NCBI GenBank assembly: GCA_016169945.1
Contig: JADLSH010000061.1
Location: 868,001 to 932,000, forward strand
Direction of reading: 5' to 3'
DNA: 64,000 nt
Source of the DNA: Trachythela sp. YZ-2020
Taxonomy: Eukaryota; Cnidaria; Anthozoa; Malacalcyonacea; Clavulariidae
Part shown: piece by piece, positions 42,714 through 54,451 of the stretch
Numbering within the stretch: position 1 is the first letter of the stretch
Layout of the letters: the number at the start of each line of letters is the position of its first letter
The notes under the pieces: model-generated
Told to the model about the DNA's origin: nothing
What the model saw: only the letters and a program-made list of their open reading frames with translations
The model's database searches: none
Translations under genes and position numbers: made by a program

Positions 42714-45700
42714 CTAAAATAAAGTAATTGTAAACTGTTCAACTACTGCAGGTTTACCTTAGTTTAGCTTCCTTCCATTGGGGAAGAACTTGAATGATCA
42801 CTTGCATTTTGACGAATAATAGAGTATAAAAGGCGAGCAAGTGACAAACTGTAAGGTAAGAAGAATTGCCATATATCATGCATGCATTCAGGAGTGGTTA
42901 AAAATTTCTAATTAAGGTTGTTTTACATGTGGGTCGTTTTTGACCTTGGTTGGGCATGCCCAGTAGCTGTCTTGGCCAGAATTTTGCACCGCTCCTGTGC
43001 TCGCAGAAACGCGATCGAAATTAATATGAATTCAACTTTTCCAGGCGAACTCGCGCGTTCACGAGAGTCCACAGAACCCGCGCGGGCAAAGCGACCGTAA
43101 TGGAAAACGACCATTAATCTCGCGCAAGCGTAACCATCACAACCTTTAACGTTCAGGCTGTTGTTAACAGGACAATTAGCGCGTTAAATACCCATTTATT
43201 ATATTCATTTTGAAGTCAGTGTTGAATTGGTGATACTCGCAATCTGATTTGTTCCATTGGCAGTTTAATTTCCTCTGAACGTTATGGGTGTTAGAGATTG
43301 TCCATGCATACTCTAGACTCATACCTTTTGTCATACTCTTTGGTAAAACAAAAGACATTGATAGACAAACTGTGCACACACAATGCCAAAGAATTTTTCA
43401 AAAACAATAATAGTCAAATAACCAACAATTGTTATTGTATATTAGTGTCTAGTTAATCAATGTATAATTTATCACAATTCGTAATCACGAGTTAGATTTC
43501 ACATCAAAATTGCACAACGCGAAGTTCAACACTTGAAATATGTTTTTATTCATCGTACACAATTTACCTACCAGCGACACTCCCCGAAATGCCGTAGTAT
43601 AGCAAAAAGCGAAGAGGCATGAATAATATTACACGAGAATTGCGAATTTCTTCAAAAGATTTGAGATTATTATAAATGTTGGAAGAATTAATAGGCCGCT
43701 AAAATAATGAAAAACATATTCAAGATATTTTGAGTAATTTTACAAACTTTTTGGTGCGGTAATCTGCATTCAAATACCGACACTACGATCGACAATCCAA
43801 TGTGGAAATACGTTCCTTATACACCGAGATTGTAGTAAAATTTCTGTAAGCCAGTCAGATGGACAGAAATAGAATGAATTGCTATTGTTTTTCTGTATAT
43901 TAGCTTCAATTTAATCAATCAATATGTGGTTGACTATTCCAAATATATTTTGCCCCTGTCTTGCATCTAGCTTTAAAGGTTCTTTTGTTGGCACTTTCAC
44001 AATGTTTTCAGTGGGTTGATATTTGCTGCCTTGCTGAAACCTGTCCTGAAGACTTAATAGATGACAGCCTTGCAAATGATGAAAAATAGTGCGTAAGAAC
44101 AAGGAACACGCCCATCATAGTGAGAATTTGCCTTCTATGTGAAAGATAGTGCCATCGTTTTGAGGCTACAAGCGTTTGAAGAGAGTAATATATCACAATG
44201 TTCTTTCCTGTAAACTGTACCCATATCGCCTCCCTCATGAAAATTTCACTAACCTCCAGGGGCCGGTTGTATAAACGTCTTAACTACATTTTAACTACCC
44301 GTTTTGTAGTTAAATGGTCGTTAACTTTAACCACGTAATTAAGTCGGTTATACTGTATAAAAATGTAGTTAGCGTAAACTGCAGTTAGAACGTAGTTTAA
44401 GTTAATTATGCTCTAGGGTGTTGTTAACTTCCCAAAACGTAGTTAAATATGTCGCTTTGTAGGAGTGATGAACTTTAATCAGTAAGATAATACTAAAAGA
44501 AACGCTTACTGAGGGTTTCAATCATCATCTTCCCTAGAAAGGTTTCTCTGATTCTCATGAACTTTTAAAACGCTATAATTTTGGTTTTTCGGCGAGAAGG
44601 GAATATATTTTTTGCATAGGAAGATTTATTGATGACGAGAGGCAACCCATAAGAAAGAAAACAATGTCGTTTTTGCCAAAGAACTGCACTTTGACTTTCA
44701 TGGTAAATTAAAAATGATTTCGCACACATCCCGGTTGAGAATCTATGTATGATTATGAACATTTCATCTTTATACAAAACTTCCCCTAATCAAGATATCA
44801 ATAAAGACCTCCTACAAGAAATATATTCTTAATGCCCACCGTTTTTTCAAATTGCAGAGGATTATGTGATCTGCGAACATGCTAAGCCAACGGTTCTTAG
44901 GCATATTGGTCCTCACCGGTATGGCTGTATCCCTAATTCATGCCATGATATATGTAACTCATAACTACTGGCTCAATGCAATGTGATGGTTCAAGTTTGG
45001 TTCACAAGAAACAGTTAGATCTAATTCATCATAACATTCTCATTTCCAAATTCTGTATTATCAATCCCATACTGTGTACTGGATCTGTGACATTTTCACT
45101 AACAGATCGCAAAGAGTGAAGTTACCAGGCGACTATTACTCAGCATGAAAATCAATTAGGTCCCTTTTTGCAGGGGTGCACATTCAATAAATTGCTGGGG
45201 GTTTGGGGGAATTGGGGACCGACTTTTTGTTATTCACAACAAATATTTGTGGGCGTGTGATTACCCAGAAAAATAATTTTTATTAGTTTGTCCTAATTGT
45301 TTGAGTTTAATCTATCTTGTATGTACAATTGGACATTACACACTAATTAAAGATACCTTTCGTGATATAACTTTATATAAAAAACGATTTAAAAATACAT
45401 TTAATTTAGACAATCTTCCGAAGGCGTGTAAAGCGAGGCCCAGTCTATTTTAGACCTAACCAAGAGCGATTTCGAAAGATATGTATAATACCAACCTGAA
45501 TATTCAGTTCTATCGAGTGACAGCGAGCGAGATTTCGCTCAAACCTTTGGAATTTTTAAATTTTTTCGTGAAATTTGTAGCTAGTACTATTGATTGAAGT
45601 GTAATTTGGTTTGAAATCGATCGCACAACCGGGAAACGAGAGTATTCATGCAATAAATACCTGCGTGTATGTTGACACACTTTGTGTCCTTGTGAATCAA

Positions 45701-45857
45701 AATGTGTGTCCTTGAGGATATGATAATGGTAATTGGTTATATAATTGCCACACAAATTCAGGCAAGAAACACGGAAAATCTCCGACTTAGGTCGGTATTG
45801 ATGATCATGTCATCTAGCTAGTATAAAGCTCGATAAGCTACTTCGAAACAAGCTTAC
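42714..45857. other. Intron sequence with one MITE-like repeat
   Basis: No gene is supported. At 42925-43114 a GC-richer block is bounded by 'gggtcgttttt' and 'ggaaaacgacc', probably another small inverted-repeat element. At 44256 to about 44450 a second copy of MITE family B ('ccaggggccggttgtataaa') is recognisable by its gttaact-rich interior, though its right end is unclear. Confidence 0.45.
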
Positions 45858-45998
45858 CCGATCCTGTTGAACTCCACCAGCATTTTCGCTGTTTACAACA
45901 TAAACAAAAAAGAATGCCTTGGCAAGGTAATCTGTCACCATTTTATCCATTTCCGGATATTCGCCAATCCCCGGGCTATCAACAATAACTATGCCATC
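45858..45998 (-). CDS. DSTYK-like GTPase-kinase gene, exon 3 of 6 seen: G3 motif
   Basis: 141-bp exon (47 codons, phase 0 at both ends), residues 171-217. It reads DGIVIVDSPGIGEYPEMDKM and then AKAFFFVYVVNSENAGGV. DSPG is the G3 (Walker B-like) motif of dynamin-related GTPases, which coordinates Mg2+ and senses the gamma-phosphate. It is preceded by the beta-strand IVIV and followed by the switch 2 region. Acceptor TTTTGTAG precedes 45998 and donor CGG|GTAAGC follows 45858. It is too short to be found by long-frame searches and was located from the expected position between G1 and G4. Confidence 0.88.
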
Positions 45999-46676
45999 CT
46001 ACAAAATGCGACATAAAATGGAAAGTTGGGTAACAGTTTAAGAATTCAGGTCTGAATTAGAGCACGTGTCACAGAAACTAAAATTTCTAAGGGTCATTTT
46101 AAATGCAGTGATAGGGATGGTAAGATGAACACTGAAATCAAGTAGAATTCGATTATTTGATGGAAAGGGAGGAGTATTTTCACACGAGTTGGCCTCAATA
46201 AATCCCTACTGACTTCAAAAATGTATCATATAGTATACTCAAGATAACGTTTGATATATAAAATCTGGACTAATAAGGGATAACTCCTATAGGGAAACTA
46301 TGTCAAAGAACAGTAAATAACAGACACTGAAATGGAAAAATGCTGTTAATGTAAACGAAAGCAATGGATCGTGTGGACATAATATATATATAGCTAAATT
46401 ATAAATATATGCTCCTATACGAAGTAAAAACTTTACCAAAATTATAAAATTGTAAATTTAACAAAATTTAACAATTAAACTTTTTCCATGTCCGCATGTT
46501 CGCATGTTTCTTATAGGCTTCTATCAACTATTGAACAACTAGACAACGAGACCGAGTTGTCTATGAGCGAATAGTCAACGAAGGCAAAGTCTGTAACTTG
46601 ATAGATGTTTTTTTCCCCTGTTTTGGATCACTGGATTGTAAGTATTTTAGCTTTAATTAAGCAGTGCAACAAAATA
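45999..46676. other. Intron sequence, nothing recognised
   Basis: AT-rich, with short frames only. Confidence 0.5.
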
Positions 46677-47005
46677 AAGGCCGGCCTCCACTTGCACGTA
46701 CGTACGCACAATTGCACGCACGCACGTGTTTATACTTTCGTGAAATGTGATTGGTTAAAAACTTAACGGCCGCACAGAAAGTAGAATACAGTTATACTGT
46801 CATACGTACAAAAAGTTAGCCGCGACGGTGAAGATTAGCGATTAATTTCGAGTCATAGAGCACTTGCACGTACGGCCAGCGCGGCCGATTTTGCGCATGC
46901 TCTGTGCCTCGAAAATTATCGCTAATCTTGAATCACATTTCACGAAAGTATAAACACGTACGTGCGTGCAATTGTACGTACGTACGTGCAAGTGGAGCCC
47001 GCCTT
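46677..47005. mobile_element. Palindromic MITE with CACGTACGTACG arms
   Basis: The ends are AAGGCCGGCCTCCACTTGCA and its near-perfect reverse complement (…tgcaagtggagcccgcctt). The arms continue through 'cacgtacgtacgcacaattg' and 'tatactttcgtgaaatgtga'. 329 bp, arms of about 75 bp or more, no coding capacity. Confidence 0.8.
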
Positions 47006-48082
47006 AAGTAAAAACCGAGATGAGCGTAGTAACGTGCGTTAGGAGGTCATAAAAGTACAAATATGTTGGAGAGCCCACCCGATTTGAGGAGGCGGGCAGC
47101 TTCAAATCAACCCATAGTGAAGAGGATAATAGCAACAGGTGCAAGTCGCACAACGGTTTCTGCACCAAAATTATTGGGGAATGCAATATATTTTGCTTTC
47201 TAGTCGTGTTCTGCCAAATTACATCACCCTGTTTTAAAAATAGACCCCTTCACTGCAGACACCATTTTTCTTTGTGCTGCCCTATAAGTTACAAATACAA
47301 TACAAACCACCCGTACTGATGACGTGATCAATCATATGGTTGCTACTGACATCTCAATGGATATCATAACCATCGCTCGGCAAGGGCCGCTGCTTTTCAG
47401 GCGATTACACTGCCTCGGGCGAGGGGGATTATATGTGATATATACAAATTAACCGCGCGTGAGGTCTTTATCTGATTTAAAATATCGAGGCGCAGCCGAG
47501 TGTTTTAGGTCTGATAAAGGACGAACTGCAAGGTTTGTATATGACTTCTAAAATGACTCGTTTTGTATACGCTCACTGGCGTTAGTTGGAATTTTGAAGA
47601 TTGATGTTATGATGTTATCATCACATGCTTGTTTAAGAATTTCTAATATTAAATCTCTTTCAGATTTTACTTTATTTGTGTGAGATTTTGATGGAAAATA
47701 TGTGATAAGGAGTTACAATCTTGGAAAAAAATTCCTAGGCGCAATTAACAGATTTGATTGAGATTAATTGCATATTTTAATGATGTGTTTTGAAATTTGA
47801 ATAGACTTTTCAAAAAGTCTACGAATATTTTTTCCAAGATTCTAGATTTGGTGACAGATTATTATTGTTTATTCTGATATTTTAGCGTTAGGGATTTTGG
47901 TTGGATTTGGGACTGGCTTATTCGAAGTATAACATTTGATTCTATTCCTATTCGATTTCGGGAGATGAAATTTGCGCATGCCTCATTTATGTACTTCTAC
48001 TAACATTTTGTCACTCGGCCAAACACGACTTAAAGCTCATACTTGTGCAATAATCTTTTGAAACGCCTTTAAAACAACCTAC
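47006..48082. other. Intron sequence with one short hairpin
   Basis: At 47466-47525 'tctttatctgatttaaaata' and 'ggtctgataaagga' flank 'cgaggcgcagccgag', a palindromic MITE-like core. Nothing else is recognised. Confidence 0.45.
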
Positions 48083-48381
48083 CTTCAGCAAGTCGTGAGG
48101 CCAGTAAAGTTCAATCTTTAGGAAAGGCGAACCTTTATCGCGGTCGTCCTTCTTGCGCAAAAATTGTTTCAGCTGTTCAATGTAACTTTTGCCTTCGCTT
48201 GGATCTTTTAAATATCTTTCCTCTGAATGTTTGTTGCCATCTTTGTAGTGAATCATGAATTTCTTTCTACTTCCATATCGCACTTCACAGATCGTTGAGG
48301 TTACAGGTAATTTTGCATGTGGTAAGAATTCCTCTCCCAAAATTAGGTTTATTAAGCTGCTTTTACCCGAGGAAGTTTCAC
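48083..48381 (-). CDS. DSTYK-like GTPase-kinase gene, exon 2 of 6 seen: P-loop (G1) and switch 1
   Basis: 299-bp exon, residues 71-170. It opens with the P-loop GETSSGKSSLINLILGEE, a dynamin/mitofusin-like G1 (GxxxxGKS). The switch 1 Thr follows in PVTSTICEVRYG, then a charged insert (GNKHSEERYLKDPSEGKSYI; RKKDDRDKGSP) and the beta-strand FLKIELYWPHDLL that leads into G3. The exon supplies the last two bases of the first Gly codon, completing the phase-1 end of the upstream exon, so that FAG|ETSSGKSS reads through. Acceptor CCATGTAG precedes 48381 and donor GAAG|GTAGGT follows 48083, in phase 0. Confidence 0.9.
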
Positions 48382-49325
48382 CTACATGGAAAATGACAAA
48401 TTAATGACGATTTGAAGATACTGGGTGTTTAAGCGTATTCTGAAAAACTTAATTAACTCTTCTGTTGCAGCTGGTCCTTGAGTTGGTACTATTAATAATA
48501 TAAATTCTTTGAACTTATCATGCTTTTCATGAAATCAACGTTTAAGGCATGTATATTAAACCTTGGTGCTGCTTTGGAAATAAAGGGTTTATGAATTAGA
48601 CCCGTTCAAGCATGAATCATTAAATCCTGCGACAATCATGTCATAAAGTATTCTTCGATCGATTCGTTGTCACACAACTTACTTGTAACTTTTGTTAACT
48701 TTCCCACATGAAATATATAAACGCTGTCTGATAATAAATTTGGTACCAGGTTTGTGCGACTCTGTACGCCTAGCAGATCTCAAGGAGCAATTGCGATTCA
48801 TTGCATTCCCGGGATGGCTTGGTCTCAGCGCACGATGCTCCGGGGGACTTGCGTTCCCCAATCTGTCCCGAGGCTGATTATGCATGTTACGATTCCTACA
48901 CATTATATCAATAATGTTCTGGGCATTTTTACCCCCTCAGGGTTTTATCCCAAGAGGGCTGGTAGGAGGCATGCATTGAAGTCCTCGCACGTAGTACGAT
49001 TTCCTGTATATATTTCATTTAATAATTCAGCGTTTTCTCCCCCCGGCCCAGGGGCATCCTGATGTGCAATTTATTGCTTTTTGGAGTTGTCGAGATACCT
49101 ATTTCTGCCAGCCTCACATAGACCTACAGTAGTCTCTGATTTCTAAAAGTTCATTTGCGAAAACATGAACAAAGCACGTGAATTCCTGCTCCGTATATAT
49201 ACCAGTCACTGATCCATCAAAGACTTATCAGTACATGGGATACCAGCATTATCTCCACTGCTATAACAGTACAGACTCGTATCCCGGCGCTTTAGAGAAA
49301 AAGAGAATAATTCTCGCTAAGCTAC
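48382..49325. other. Intron sequence, nothing recognised
   Basis: Moderately GC-richer around 48740-49070, but no coding region or repeat family is recognised. Confidence 0.45.
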
Positions 49326-49342
49326 TACACTGTAAATTGAAA

Positions 49343-49745
49343 GGAGTCATTTCAACCCCTTCAAAGGAGTAGTTTTTTTACCCCAGAACTACCCTTTCAA
49401 AAGGGTAGTTTCCGTCCCTTCGGAGGTTAATCTTCCAAAGGGTAGATTCTACCCTTTTCAAGGAGTCATTTCAACCCCTCAAAGGGTCACAAGGTTACCC
49501 TTCCAAAGGGTCATTTTGACTCTCTGACAGAGTAAAAATTACCCATATGAAGAGCCATTTCTGCTCTTCCAAAGAATCATTTCACCTCCTATTTGGGTTC
49601 ATTTCAGCTTTGTAACTTAGAGTAGCTTTCATGCAAGGAGTAGTTTCTATTCCTTTAAGGAGTAATTATGCCCTTCCAGAGGGTAGTTTCGGCTCTTCAA
49701 AAGGGTCATCAAACTCCTGTAAATATTTCTATCTCTAGGTTACCT
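49343..49745. repeat. Irregular minisatellite 'aaagggtcatttt'
   Basis: About 18-20 diverged units alternating 'ccctttcaaaagggtagttt' and 'ggagtcatttcaacccctt', each partly self-complementary. The right-hand counterpart lies at 54252-54560. Confidence 0.75.
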
Positions 49746-50390
49746 TTTAACCCCTTTTACACACCTTTGCTTTAAACTGATTAATAATTAATGATTATTT
49801 GATGCATGTTCAGGCCACAAATAAGTAAAATACAGCAAATATTATACATATAGGAAGCATTACAGTACAAACAGACAGCATTCTTGTTTATAACAATAGA
49901 TTTGAACATCGCAAACATCATATACACAAATATCATATGTTATATCATATGTTCAATAGATTTGAACATCACAAATATATTTTACAAATCAAGCTAAAGG
50001 AATGTTACAATTAAAAATGCAACAATACCATACACTTTTCCTTGTAACTGACCCAACAGACTAAAAAGTTGCGTTACACTAACTGGGATTTGTTATGCAT
50101 GACTGTTCATTTCAAAAGTTGCTTCTTCTAAAATATGATCACATTTCTTTGCCTTTGATAATTAAAATTACATGCCAAGCAATAATATTGAAGCATCTAA
50201 AAGTTTGTCTCACATGAAGCATCGCACAACACTGTTCTTTCCCCAAACAACGTAGGTGATCGAGGTGTCGAACACATCAATATCTCTCAAGGATATTTCA
50301 GGTGAGACGCCTGTTCTATTTCGTTGTCGATATCATCAGTTCCCTACAAATTATAATTATAATAAAACATAAAATTAATATTAATTATAC

Positions 50391-50475
50391 AGCGGTTGAC
50401 GGTGGTGTACCTGAAAAATACAATAAGAGCTTCGACGTTTCGAGCGAAGACCCTTCGTCTGGCCAGTTAGTAGCT
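50391..50475 (-). repeat. Penelope-type terminal repeat fragment, copy 2
   Basis: Related to 23873-23955: 'gcggttgacggtggtgtacc', then 'ttcgacgtttcgagcgaaga' and 'cccttcgtctgg'. As in copy 1, the minus strand carries GACGAAGGG...CTCGAAACGTC. Confidence 0.5.
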
Positions 50476-52154
50476 ACTGTAGAATGGGTCGGGTAAAACA
50501 AGTGCTTTTATAGCGAATACAAAAGCGATCACGTGGTAAAAATAGACAAATCAGATGGATTTAATCAAGAGAAACTATAAACAAAATATGGAAAATCACA
50601 TCACAAAATATATTAGCATGCAAGGAGAAGCGAACAAAGCAAGAAAGACAGAAATTCAGGAACTATATATGAGAGGAGGTGAGATGTAGAGTATCTGCGG
50701 ATGGCAGGCATAAACAGATATAAGTTAAATGTAAGAGAATCACTGATTACTGCCGAGAGGATGAATGGTGCCAAGTTGGGAAATGAGACACATTTCTTGC
50801 CTTTTACGGCTATCATTACTACCAGAAATGGGACATAGAGATCGAATTTTCATATCTGAAACACTGTGATTATGAGATGATGCATTAGGGCACATTGGTG
50901 CACAATGAGTAACAATACACATGCGTGGATAGCATTGTTAAACCATTAACACAAAGGTCTTTGTCTTCATAAGTAAAATTATCAGGCATTCTGGATTATG
51001 GAATTCCTTTTTGCTATAAAATTCTAGCATCAATAAATTTAACTGCTAGAAACAATCACAGTCTCAGAGGCAAAGGAAGCTTTTGATTTTTGAATAATCC
51101 TATCTATTTTATATAATTTGTAATACATTCTACTTCTTTATTATTTACGAAATAGAAATATTTAGCATAGATATTTCTAAAATTTAAGACGTATACCTTT
51201 TTCCAATTGAAGAATACGAGCGAGTTGCCATGATATTATAAACCAAGGAAATGCTCAACCGCCATACATGAAAGTCGTCCAAATTCCATACTTTGTCAGT
51301 GAACTTTCGCGCTGAAAACATTGATCTAAATTTAAGAATCGATATAATATAGCAATTAAATTAAAGAAACTGCTTACAATGCTAAACTTTTCTAAATCTA
51401 CTAAGCATTTGATAGCTATATTTTTATTAAAATAAAGGATAGTACTATACAGTTAAAAGTGTAAACATAGCCTCAAATTATTAGCTAGTATAGTCATTAA
51501 AACACTTACCAAATACTGAGCTTCGCACGCCCATCACACGAAAATCCGACCCAAGAACCATTCAGCAAGAAACATAGCCTTCCAATGATTGCATTGCCCC
51601 ATTGAATGATATTGTATTATATTTTAAAAACATAAAAAATCAAGCAAGGAAGTGATATCACGATGTATAACACCAAGAGATATCAAATATAAACATCACA
51701 GGTACGTTTCATGTGGGATGGAAAACGGCCAAATTGAGCGCCAGACCAGGGAGCTCCATGTGTTACTGGAGTGATCACTTAAAACGAGGCGCACATGCAG
51801 TCTATGGCTCAGTGATATCAAATCTATATCGATATAAGATATTTTGGCGCCTTTATTTCTGTTGTATTTCATTTGCATTGTTGCATTGTCGCATTATAGA
51901 TTTTAGCAATTTAAATAAACCGATTCAAAAAATGCTGGCAATAATTTTTATACAAAATGTATTTTAAATCTGAATATAAAATCGAACATAAACGCTGCCA
52001 TGCACACATTCACTAATACTAAATTATAAGCACTTATGCAAGGCATATGCGCGGACAAACACATTAGAAGGCTCACAAGCGAATATGCGTCATCAAGCTG
52101 TCACTCTTTGCAATTGGACTCTTTGTGATGGGTCAAGTTACCCTTCGAGGAGTA
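50476..52154. other. Non-coding interior of the composite element
   Basis: Short frames only; nothing recognised. Confidence 0.45.
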
Positions 52155-52160
52155 AAGCAA

Positions 52161-52560
52161 AGTAGGTAAACACATGCATACAGGATCGGAAGTAATTAGT
52201 ATTCATACGTCACGCCTGGAAGTAAGAATAATAATGAGGTGAGGTACCCCCTGAGGTTGCGCAACCTAGAGGTTTGGCAACCTGGAGGTGACGTATCCTT
52301 TGAACCGTTTATTAATATTCCTACGTCACGCCTGGAAGTATAATGACGTACCCTCTGAGGTGCGAAAAAGTTTCGCACGACGCTTTACGGAATGTTTGTT
52401 GTCAGTAGAGAGAAATAAATAACAGCAGAGAGTTTTGTGTTTTGATTTTCTTTAAATTACACACAACAATTTAAATGTTTCTTCTAATAATAGTTTATAT
52501 AATAATAGTTTTGGCTTTATTGTTCAATAGCCATGGTTTCTCTGACAAAGTCTCGTACCG
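52161..52560 (+). repeat. Polinton left terminal inverted repeat
   Basis: Matches 54245-53920 in reverse complement, with a left-only duplication of the 'cgtcacgcctggaagta' segment (about 52260-52345). Shared landmarks are 'ggttgcgcaacct', 'aacagcagagagttttgtgt' and 'aatagccatggtttct'. Confidence 0.85.
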
Positions 52561-52564
52561 TAGA

Positions 52565-52870
52565 CTCGTCTTCGTGCAGATTCACCCATTTTATATGGAC
52601 TGTAGATTGGTGCCTTTTTTTGACAAGCCAATAATGTTCTTTGTTGATGTAGACCCCTCCCGGATGGCCAGGATCAAAACTACTTGCACGACGATTTATA
52701 CATCTCTATGATAGCATATCCTTTGGGAATGACACGAACGGTGTCGGCTTTGTCGGTGTAGTTCAGCCACTCGGAGATAGTTGCATCCGACCAGGTAATA
52801 TACCAATAATGTTTAGGTTGTTTTCTTCCAGGCTTGGTCTCGATGCCAGAGACGGTGTGGGTGTAGTCAC
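52565..52870 (-). pseudogene. Polinton small-protein remnant
   Basis: Successive minus-strand frames contain segments such as KHYWYITWSDATISEWLNYT and NKEHYWLVKKRHQS, ending at the ETMAIEQ stop inside the terminal repeat. Two segments sharing the 'HYW' motif suggest a repeated fold. The family is not recognised. Frame changes break it. Confidence 0.35.
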
Positions 52871-53039
52871 CTTAGTTTGGGTGGTGAAGGGATAAACATG
52901 GCAGTCGACACATAGGTCTCCAAGAACGTGCTTATCTGCTGGTATGTCAGACTTGTTATCCACCAATAAGTATCCAAACGGTCTCTCTATTCTTATCAAA
53001 CATTCATTCTCCAACAAATCCAATTTGTTTCCTATCACT

Positions 53040-53694
53040 AGGACTTGGGAAGAGAGCAAGATATTGGGCTAATATCTGTATTAAATTTCCCCTTATGAAA
53101 CATGTTCTGAAGCAAAAGGATAACACTAGCGTTTCTATGATGACCCTGGGTAAATAATCGAGCTACCATAGGACTGTCTGTTGCTTCGGCCATCAGATCA
53201 TCCAGTATGATTATGTTGTTGTACCGGGTATTGATCTCACCCAGATCATCGGACAGCTCGGGAATACCTCTCTCAAACCGGATGCTTTTCCCAAGGGATT
53301 TTTGCAAATCGTCGTAACGATCTTGCTATTGATAAAAACACCAACGAATGCGAATACTTCTCTGCTCCTCGTACACGATACGATTTTTTTCCAAAATTTG
53401 TTGGACAAAATACGTTTTTCCACTTTGGCTCGGACCCACGGCCATTAGTGAGAATTTATGGAGGAAGTTGAATTTCGGATAGGGCTTAGTAATCAAAGAT
53501 GCTGTTACTTTCGGTAGGATTTTTGTTGGTTTTAGTATAGAATTTGTTTTCTTTCGAATACATCTCATTTCTTTTAGTATATGTGCGGGTCGTGTAGGTA
53601 GTAAACTTGAGTTGTGGTTATGCGGTCTTGAGAACCTCGCCCTTCCTAACCACTTTTTCCTTTCATCTCCGTACAAGTTATGTCCTTGGCACAA
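53040..53694 (-). pseudogene. A32-type DNA-packaging ATPase remnant (Polinton pATPase)
   Basis: An FtsK/HerA-superfamily packaging ATPase that, in Polintons and related viruses, pumps DNA into capsids. Frame 53694-53326 ends with a strand-P-loop unit (FSLMAVGPSQSGKTYFVQQI, Walker A GPSQSGKT). After a frame break near 53326 the next frame has the Walker B segment NNIIILDDLMAEAT and the family signature LFTQGHHRNASVILLLQNMF, ending in GKFNTDISPI at about 53040. Both Walker motifs and the sensor region are present, but the frameshifts make it a pseudogene. It is close to the usual family length of 220-260 residues. Confidence 0.85.
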
Positions 53695-53786
53695 ATGATC
53701 ACCGAGAATAAAGTGTTTGAAAACATTTTTTTTGGGGGGGCGACATGTGTGGTCGATTTAGGGTCGATATGAGGTCGATGTAGGGT

Positions 53787-53891
53787 CGAGTATTAGAAGC
53801 TGCTATTGATAAGAGGAAATTTCTTATAAAAAGACTTTTAAAAGAATACGATTTTGATGAAGAGAATAATGAAGAAAGTGATAATGAATAG
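53787..53891 (+). pseudogene. Acidic-tailed protein fragment in the Polinton
   Basis: A plus-strand frame of 34 codons reads EAAIDKRKFLIKRLLKEYDF followed by an Asp/Glu/Asn tail and a stop. It has no start and is opposite in strand to the ATPase. It resembles the end of the acidic ORF at 37955-37476 (EEALEDAIDKSENFF). Confidence 0.45.
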
Positions 53892-53919
53892 AAGTAAAAC
53901 TTGGTCAAACGGTTTAATA

Positions 53920-54245
53920 CGGTCCGAGTCTTTGTTAAAGAAACCATGGCTATCGAACAATAAAGCCAAAACTATAAAACGACTATGGAGAAGCATGGCT
54001 TTCTTATTAGAAGAAACATTTAAACTGTTGTGTGTAATTTAAATAGAATAAAAACACAAAACTCTCTGCTGTTATTTATTTCTCTCTACTGACAACAAAC
54101 ATTCCGTACAACGTACTTTTTCACACCTCAGAAAGTACGTCACCTCCAGGTTGCGCAACCTCATAGGGGACGTCACCTCATTATTATTCTTACTTCCAGG
54201 CGTGACGTATGAATACTAATTACTTCCGTAATGTGTTTACCTACT
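53920..54245 (-). repeat. Polinton right terminal inverted repeat
   Basis: Inverse of 52161-52560. It carries 30 extra bases ('gactatggagaagcatggct' region, about 53982-54010) absent from the left copy. Confidence 0.85.
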
Positions 54246-54292
54246 AAGCAACTCTTATGTGGAGTCGCGATACCCCTGCGAGGAGTCATTTT

Positions 54293-54451
54293 CAGGGCCG
54301 TAGCTAGACACGATAATTGGGGGGGTGTATATTCATATATTCATGTTTACTACCGTAAAAACAATCGCTTTCAAAAGAAATCCGTCGAGCAGAACACGAA
54401 TATATGAATATACACCCCCCCCCCCCAATTATCGGGCTAGCTACGGCCCTG
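54293..54451. mobile_element. hAT-type MITE
   Basis: The ends CAGGGCCGTAGCTAG and CTAGCTACGGCCCTG are perfect inverses. The unit is flanked by the exact 8-bp duplication GTCATTTT (54285-54292 and 54452-54459), which with CAG...CTG ends is typical of hAT elements. 159 bp with a further inner palindrome (gggggtgtatattcatatat and inverse). Confidence 0.9.

Larger units (their letters stand above)
52161..54245 (-). mobile_element. Miniature Polinton/Maverick-type element
   Basis: Begins AGTAGGTAAACACA and ends with its reverse complement (…TGTTTACCTACT). It is flanked on both sides by the exact 6-bp target duplication AAGCAA (52155-52160 and 54246-54251). AGT-type termini, long inverted repeats (about 52161-52560 and 53920-54245) and a 6-bp duplication are hallmarks of Polintons. 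At 2085 bp it is roughly a tenth of a normal Polinton. The retained coding material is a broken A32-type packaging ATPase (minus), fragments of a small protein (minus 52565-52870) and the tail of an acidic protein (plus 53787-53891). Both inverted repeats end in the same short coding tail (ETMAIEQ and stop). No integrase, polymerase, protease or capsid gene is present. Confidence 0.85.

Noticed and set aside
52475..52711. Plus-strand membrane protein in the Polinton (MFLLIIVYIIIVLALLF)
   Set aside because: It begins inside the terminal repeat, and the right repeat copy carries an insertion at this place that breaks the same frame. The minus strand shows the better-supported coding remnants.
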